Below are positions 6,375 through 8,846 of a DNA stretch of 8,846 nucleotides, one piece after another. The notes beneath the pieces were generated by a model that made no database searches, had not been told where the DNA came from, and saw only the letters and a program-made list of their open reading frames with translations. Each line of letters begins with the position of its first letter. The first letter of the stretch is position 1. The position numbers and the translations under genes were made by a program. Source of the stretch: Pseudomonadota bacterium (GTDB lineage: Bacteria; Pseudomonadota; Gammaproteobacteria; Xanthomonadales; Rhodanobacteraceae); assembly GCA_021783385.1 (NCBI GenBank), contig JAJXTX010000097.1, forward strand, positions 1 through 8,846, in the 5' to 3' direction.

Positions 6375-8675
6375 GTGATCGCGCGGCTTCGGACAGCGTC
6401 CACGACACCCGCGCGTGCGCCGGCCCGCTGGCGCGTGCGCGCATGGCTGGCACTGCTGATGATCGGCTGCAGCGCGCCGCTGGCGCAGGCCGCCGCCGAC
6501 CCCGGCTTCCTGCTCACCGCCACCGCGAAGGACTTCGCCAGCTACTTCCCCGGGCAGCTGGCCAACGGTTACCTCTCCACCCTCACCGCACCGCGCGGCA
6601 CCGAGGGCAACCTTGCCTACATGGTCGCCTTCATGGACTACGACAAGGGCGACATCGCGCGCCCGGCGGCGATCCCGGGCTGGACCGACATCGACTACAG
6701 CACCGGGCAGTCCGACGCCGGCCATTTCTGGATGAACCAGGTGCCGCTGGACGCCGCGGTGTTCCAGCATTACCGGCAGGTGCTGAACCTGCATGACGCC
6801 ACTCTCACCACGCGCTACCGCTACCTCGATCACGGCCGCGCCACCGAGGTCGAGGTGATCAGCCTGGTCAGCCAGGCCTCGCCGCACCTGGCCGCGAGCC
6901 GGTTCACGATCACGCCGCAATTCGACGGTGTGGTGGAACTCTCTTTCGCGCTGGACATCTGGGCGCCGACCCAGCCGCGGCTGCCGCTGGGTCGGCTGAC
7001 CGGCGAGCAGATGCAGGAGGCAGTAGCCGCGCACAACCTGACGCTGCAGGCGATCGCGCCGGCCACACCCGATCGCGCCGCGCTGTGGTACCACGGCGAT
7101 ACGCACGTGCTCGCCAGCGGCGGCGCCACCGGGCAGCTGGCGCTGTGGCTGGACGGCCGCGCCGAGCAGGGCCTTGGCATGGCCGAGGCAGCTGCGCTCG
7201 CATTGCCGCAAGGACTGCAGCCGGCGTCGGTCACGCTCTACAAGAGCGCCTACCGGCTCGCCCTGAACCTGCGCGTGAAGGTGCGCAAGGGCCAGACATA
7301 CACCTTCACCAAATACGTCGCCGTCTCGCGCGATGGCTGGGGCGGCGGCGCGCAGGACGACGTGGCGCTGGCGACCGCGGCGCGCGCGCAGGGCTTCGCC
7401 GCACTGCTCGACGCCCATCGCGCGGCGTGGCACGCGCTGTGGCAAAGCGACATCCGCATCGACGGCGATCCGCAGGCGCAGCGGGCGGTGCACTCGGACC
7501 TGTACTACCTGCTGTCGAACGTGACGCCGGACACGGCCTGGGCGGCGGGTGCCTGCGGGATCACCACCGGTTACGCGGGCCACATCTTCTGGGACAGCGA
7601 CTCGTGGATATTCCCCGCGCTGCTGCTGCTGCACCCGCAGCGGGCGAAGTCGTTGGTGATGTTCCGCGACCGCACCCTGCCCGCCGCGCAGCAGCGCGCA
7701 CGCGAACGTGGCCTCAAGGGCGCGATGTACCCATGGGAGGCCGACCCGCAGAACGGCAGCGAGCAGACACCGCACTTTGCGCATGTGCTGGGCGAACGCG
7801 AGATCCACGTCAACGCGGATATCGCCATCGCCCAGTGGCAGTACTACCTGGCCACTGGCGACCGCGGGTGGCTGAAGCAGCACGGCTGGCCGGTGATCCG
7901 CGACATCGCACGCTACTGGGCCAGCCGTGTGACCTGGAACCGGCAGCGGCAGCGCTACGAGATCCTGCACGTCACCTCGGTGGAGGAGAGCTACAGCGAC
8001 GTTCCTAACGACACCTTCACCAACGCCGATGCCGCCAAGGCCCTGAACATCGCCACCGCCGCCGCGGCGCGGGTGGGCGAAACGGCCGACCCGCGCTGGG
8101 CCACCATCGCCGCAAGGATGTACCTGCCGTTTTCCCGCGGCGGCCAGCATTACCTGGACATGGATGAAACCGTGGCCCACGACCCCGCCGACAGCGACCT
8201 CGCGTTGCTCGCGTTCCCGTCGCTCGACCTGCCGATGAGCGCGCGGGTGCGGCGCAACGACTACGCGATGGCCGTGAAACCGATGCAGGCGGATCACGCT
8301 CCCGCCACGATGGGGCTGGCGCCGATCGCGATCGCCGCGGCGACCCTTGGCGATACCGCCGAGGCGACTCGCTGGGTCGAGCGCAACGCCGCGCCGGACA
8401 TGTTCAAGCCGCCGTTCGACGTGCGCCCGGAAACCGCCGGCAACAACACCGGCTACTTCCTGACCGGCTCGGGCGGATTCGTGCAGAGCCTGATGTATGG
8501 CCTGACCGGACTGCGCATCGACGACAAGGGGCTGGACCCCGCCTATCCGCCGGTGCTGCCGCCCACCTGGAAATCGGTGACACTGAAACACATCAGCTTC
8601 CGCGGCAAGCGTTACGACATCACCCTCGCACGCGACGCCAGCGGCAAGGTGGTGCTGACGCGCACGCCCTTGTGA
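6375..8675 (+). CDS. Exported glycoside hydrolase family 65 enzyme (second of tandem pair), possible lipoprotein
   Basis: With GTG 6375 the product has 766 residues and is co-linear with its upstream neighbour throughout. The N-terminus has a long Arg-rich stretch (residues 1-22, six Arg), a core AWLALLMIG, then Cys32. LMIGC fits a permissive lipobox, while APLAQA just after it could serve ordinary signal peptidase I. GH65 landmarks are retained: FWDSDSW (Asp407), MYPWEADPQNG, EIHVNADIAIAQWQYY, and the predicted base Glu686 in VRPETAGNNTGY. The acid motif reads SVEESYSDVPNDTFTN instead of SPDEAYDDVPNDSFTN; the acid Glu538 is kept but the preceding Pro-Asp is Val-Glu. Before the C-terminal part, a region of the first enzyme (DKITWMGSSLAW, then HELKVHGDDPNEMMM) is shorter by about four residues and poorly conserved. 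This suggests a changed substrate pocket. Both catalytic carboxylates remain, so an active glycosidase with different specificity is more likely than a dead copy. Confidence 0.86.
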   Translation: MIARLRTASTTPARAPARWRVRAWLALLMIGCSAPLAQAAADPGFLLTATAKDFASYFPGQLANGYLSTLTAPRGTEGNLAYMVAFMDYDKGDIARPAAIPGWTDIDYSTGQSDAGHFWMNQVPLDAAVFQHYRQVLNLHDATLTTRYRYLDHGRATEVEVISLVSQASPHLAASRFTITPQFDGVVELSFALDIWAPTQPRLPLGRLTGEQMQEAVAAHNLTLQAIAPATPDRAALWYHGDTHVLASGGATGQLALWLDGRAEQGLGMAEAAALALPQGLQPASVTLYKSAYRLALNLRVKVRKGQTYTFTKYVAVSRDGWGGGAQDDVALATAARAQGFAALLDAHRAAWHALWQSDIRIDGDPQAQRAVHSDLYYLLSNVTPDTAWAAGACGITTGYAGHIFWDSDSWIFPALLLLHPQRAKSLVMFRDRTLPAAQQRARERGLKGAMYPWEADPQNGSEQTPHFAHVLGEREIHVNADIAIAQWQYYLATGDRGWLKQHGWPVIRDIARYWASRVTWNRQRQRYEILHVTSVEESYSDVPNDTFTNADAAKALNIATAAAARVGETADPRWATIAARMYLPFSRGGQHYLDMDETVAHDPADSDLALLAFPSLDLPMSARVRRNDYAMAVKPMQADHAPATMGLAPIAIAAATLGDTAEATRWVERNAAPDMFKPPFDVRPETAGNNTGYFLTGSGGFVQSLMYGLTGLRIDDKGLDPAYPPVLPPTWKSVTLKHISFRGKRYDITLARDASGKVVLTRTPL
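7803..7898 (+). repeat. Near-identical tract shared with first GH65 gene, copy 2 of internal pair
   Basis: Partner of 5489-5584. The first 53 bases (7803-7855) are identical, then four scattered mismatches occur up to 7898. It encodes the same barrel helix in the second enzyme. Confidence 0.7.
8511..8665 (+). repeat. Near-identical 155-base 3' tract, copy 2 (in second GH65 gene)
   Basis: Partner of 6206-6360, with 152 of 155 bases the same. Two of the three differences are silent and one changes Leu to Ile. It ends one base after the shared CGCAC, just before the stop codon. Confidence 0.88.
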
Positions 8676-8728
8676 GTGTTCGCATCGACTGACAGACGGG
8701 ATGAGCCGCCAGCAGGCTCCCCCTCACA
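8671..8728 (+). terminator. Possible weak terminator or end-of-operon stem-loop
   Basis: GAGCC (8703-8707) pairs with GGCTC (8715-8719) around a 7-base loop. The stem continues through GGG (8698-8700) with CCC (8720-8722) after a 2-base bulge. TGTGAG at the gene's stop (8671-8676) can pair with CTCACA (8723-8728) around the whole structure. No T-run follows, so it is not a standard intrinsic terminator. Its place at the end of the GH65 pair, before an unrelated regulatory gene, makes a transcript-end role reasonable. Apart from this, a CCCGGCCGGG palindrome (8746-8755) and a pyrimidine-rich stretch (8756-8775), nothing else was seen in the 115-base gap. Confidence 0.3.
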
Positions 8729-8790
8729 GGCTTTGCCCCGCACTGCCCGGCCGGGTATTCTTCCTCTTATCCCCTGCCATGCGCCGAGCC

Positions 8791-8846
8791 ATGAGCCTAC
8801 AGACCGTTCTGGTCATCGATGACGAACGCGACATCCGCGAACTGCT
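8791..8846 (+). CDS. Response regulator, N-terminal start of receiver domain (3' end outside window)
   Basis: The frame from ATG 8791 reads MSLQTVLVIDDERDIRELL and is cut by the window end. This is the first beta-strand and helix of a CheY-like receiver domain, with the acidic pair Asp10-Asp11 that binds Mg2+ next to the phosphorylated Asp (outside the window). DERDIRELL resembles NtrC/NtrX-type and other two-component regulators, but the output domain is not visible, so no name is given. An in-frame ATG at 8779 would add MRRA; neither start has a strong ribosome binding site, and the position of the conserved strand favours 8791. It probably belongs to the next transcription unit and need not regulate the sugar genes. 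Confidence 0.75.
   Translation, partial: MSLQTVLVIDDERDIREL

Noticed and set aside
6315..8591. 758-codon minus-strand frame, with similar ones at 4112-5989 and 2706-4130
   Set aside because: All lie opposite well-supported genes, have His/Arg/Gln/Ala-rich low-information translations, and the two opposite the GH65 genes resemble each other only because the sense genes are paralogues.
4124..8675. GH65 genes as maltose or trehalose phosphorylases, as the nearby pgmB might suggest
   Set aside because: Both proteins have export signals, and phosphate and sugar phosphates are not handled usefully in the periplasm. A Glu sits at the predicted hydrolytic base position. Not fully excluded without assay.
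6375..8675. Second GH65 as a decaying pseudogene copy
   Set aside because: The frame is intact over 766 codons, all catalytic carboxylates remain, and many differences from the first copy are silent or conservative.
8746..8755. CCCGGCCGGG palindrome before the response regulator
   Set aside because: With no loop it cannot form a good hairpin, and short G/C palindromes are common at this base composition.

Overview
The window is a GC-rich, densely packed, one-directional stretch of a Gram-negative genome. A TonB-dependent outer-membrane receptor, an inner-membrane sugar permease and exported glycosidases in one run is a layout typical of Xanthomonadales carbohydrate loci (Xanthomonas, Rhodanobacter, Dyella, Luteibacter and relatives). 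That taxonomic placement is inferred from gene content, base composition and protein style, not from a marker gene.

Layout, all on the + strand: (1) bases 1-144, the 3' end of a beta-phosphoglucomutase gene (pgmB). (2) 145-214, a 70-base gap with an imperfect 14-bp palindrome. (3) 215-2722, an 835-residue TonB-dependent receptor. (4) 2723-2822, a gap holding a strong 16-bp-stem hairpin. (5) 2823-4088, a 12-helix major facilitator superfamily (MFS) transporter. (6) 4124-6370 and 6375-8675, two tandem glycoside hydrolase family 65 (GH65) genes only 4 bases apart, both with export signals. (7) 8676-8790, a non-coding gap with a possible weak terminator. (8) From about 8791 to the window end, the N-terminus of a response regulator, probably a separate unit.

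Inferred working model: the receptor brings an alpha-glucoside across the outer membrane. The two exported GH65 enzymes cleave it in the periplasm, or at a membrane surface for the second one. The MFS protein then imports glucose or a shortened glucoside. The pgmB gene implies that beta-glucose 1-phosphate is also made in the cytoplasm, as intracellular GH65 phosphorylases do, probably by a gene upstream of this window. GH65 chemistry may therefore be used twice, hydrolytically outside and phosphorolytically inside. The substrate cannot be read from the sequence; kojibiose, trehalose, nigerose, maltose-type sugars or protein-linked glucosyl-galactose are all possible.

The most notable features are the tandem GH65 pair, whose 3' ends are almost identical at the DNA level (152 of 155 bases) while the rest has diverged, suggesting gene conversion; differences between the paralogues in export signal and acid-motif context; and the intercistronic hairpin. 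No mobile element, tRNA, rRNA or CRISPR array was seen.
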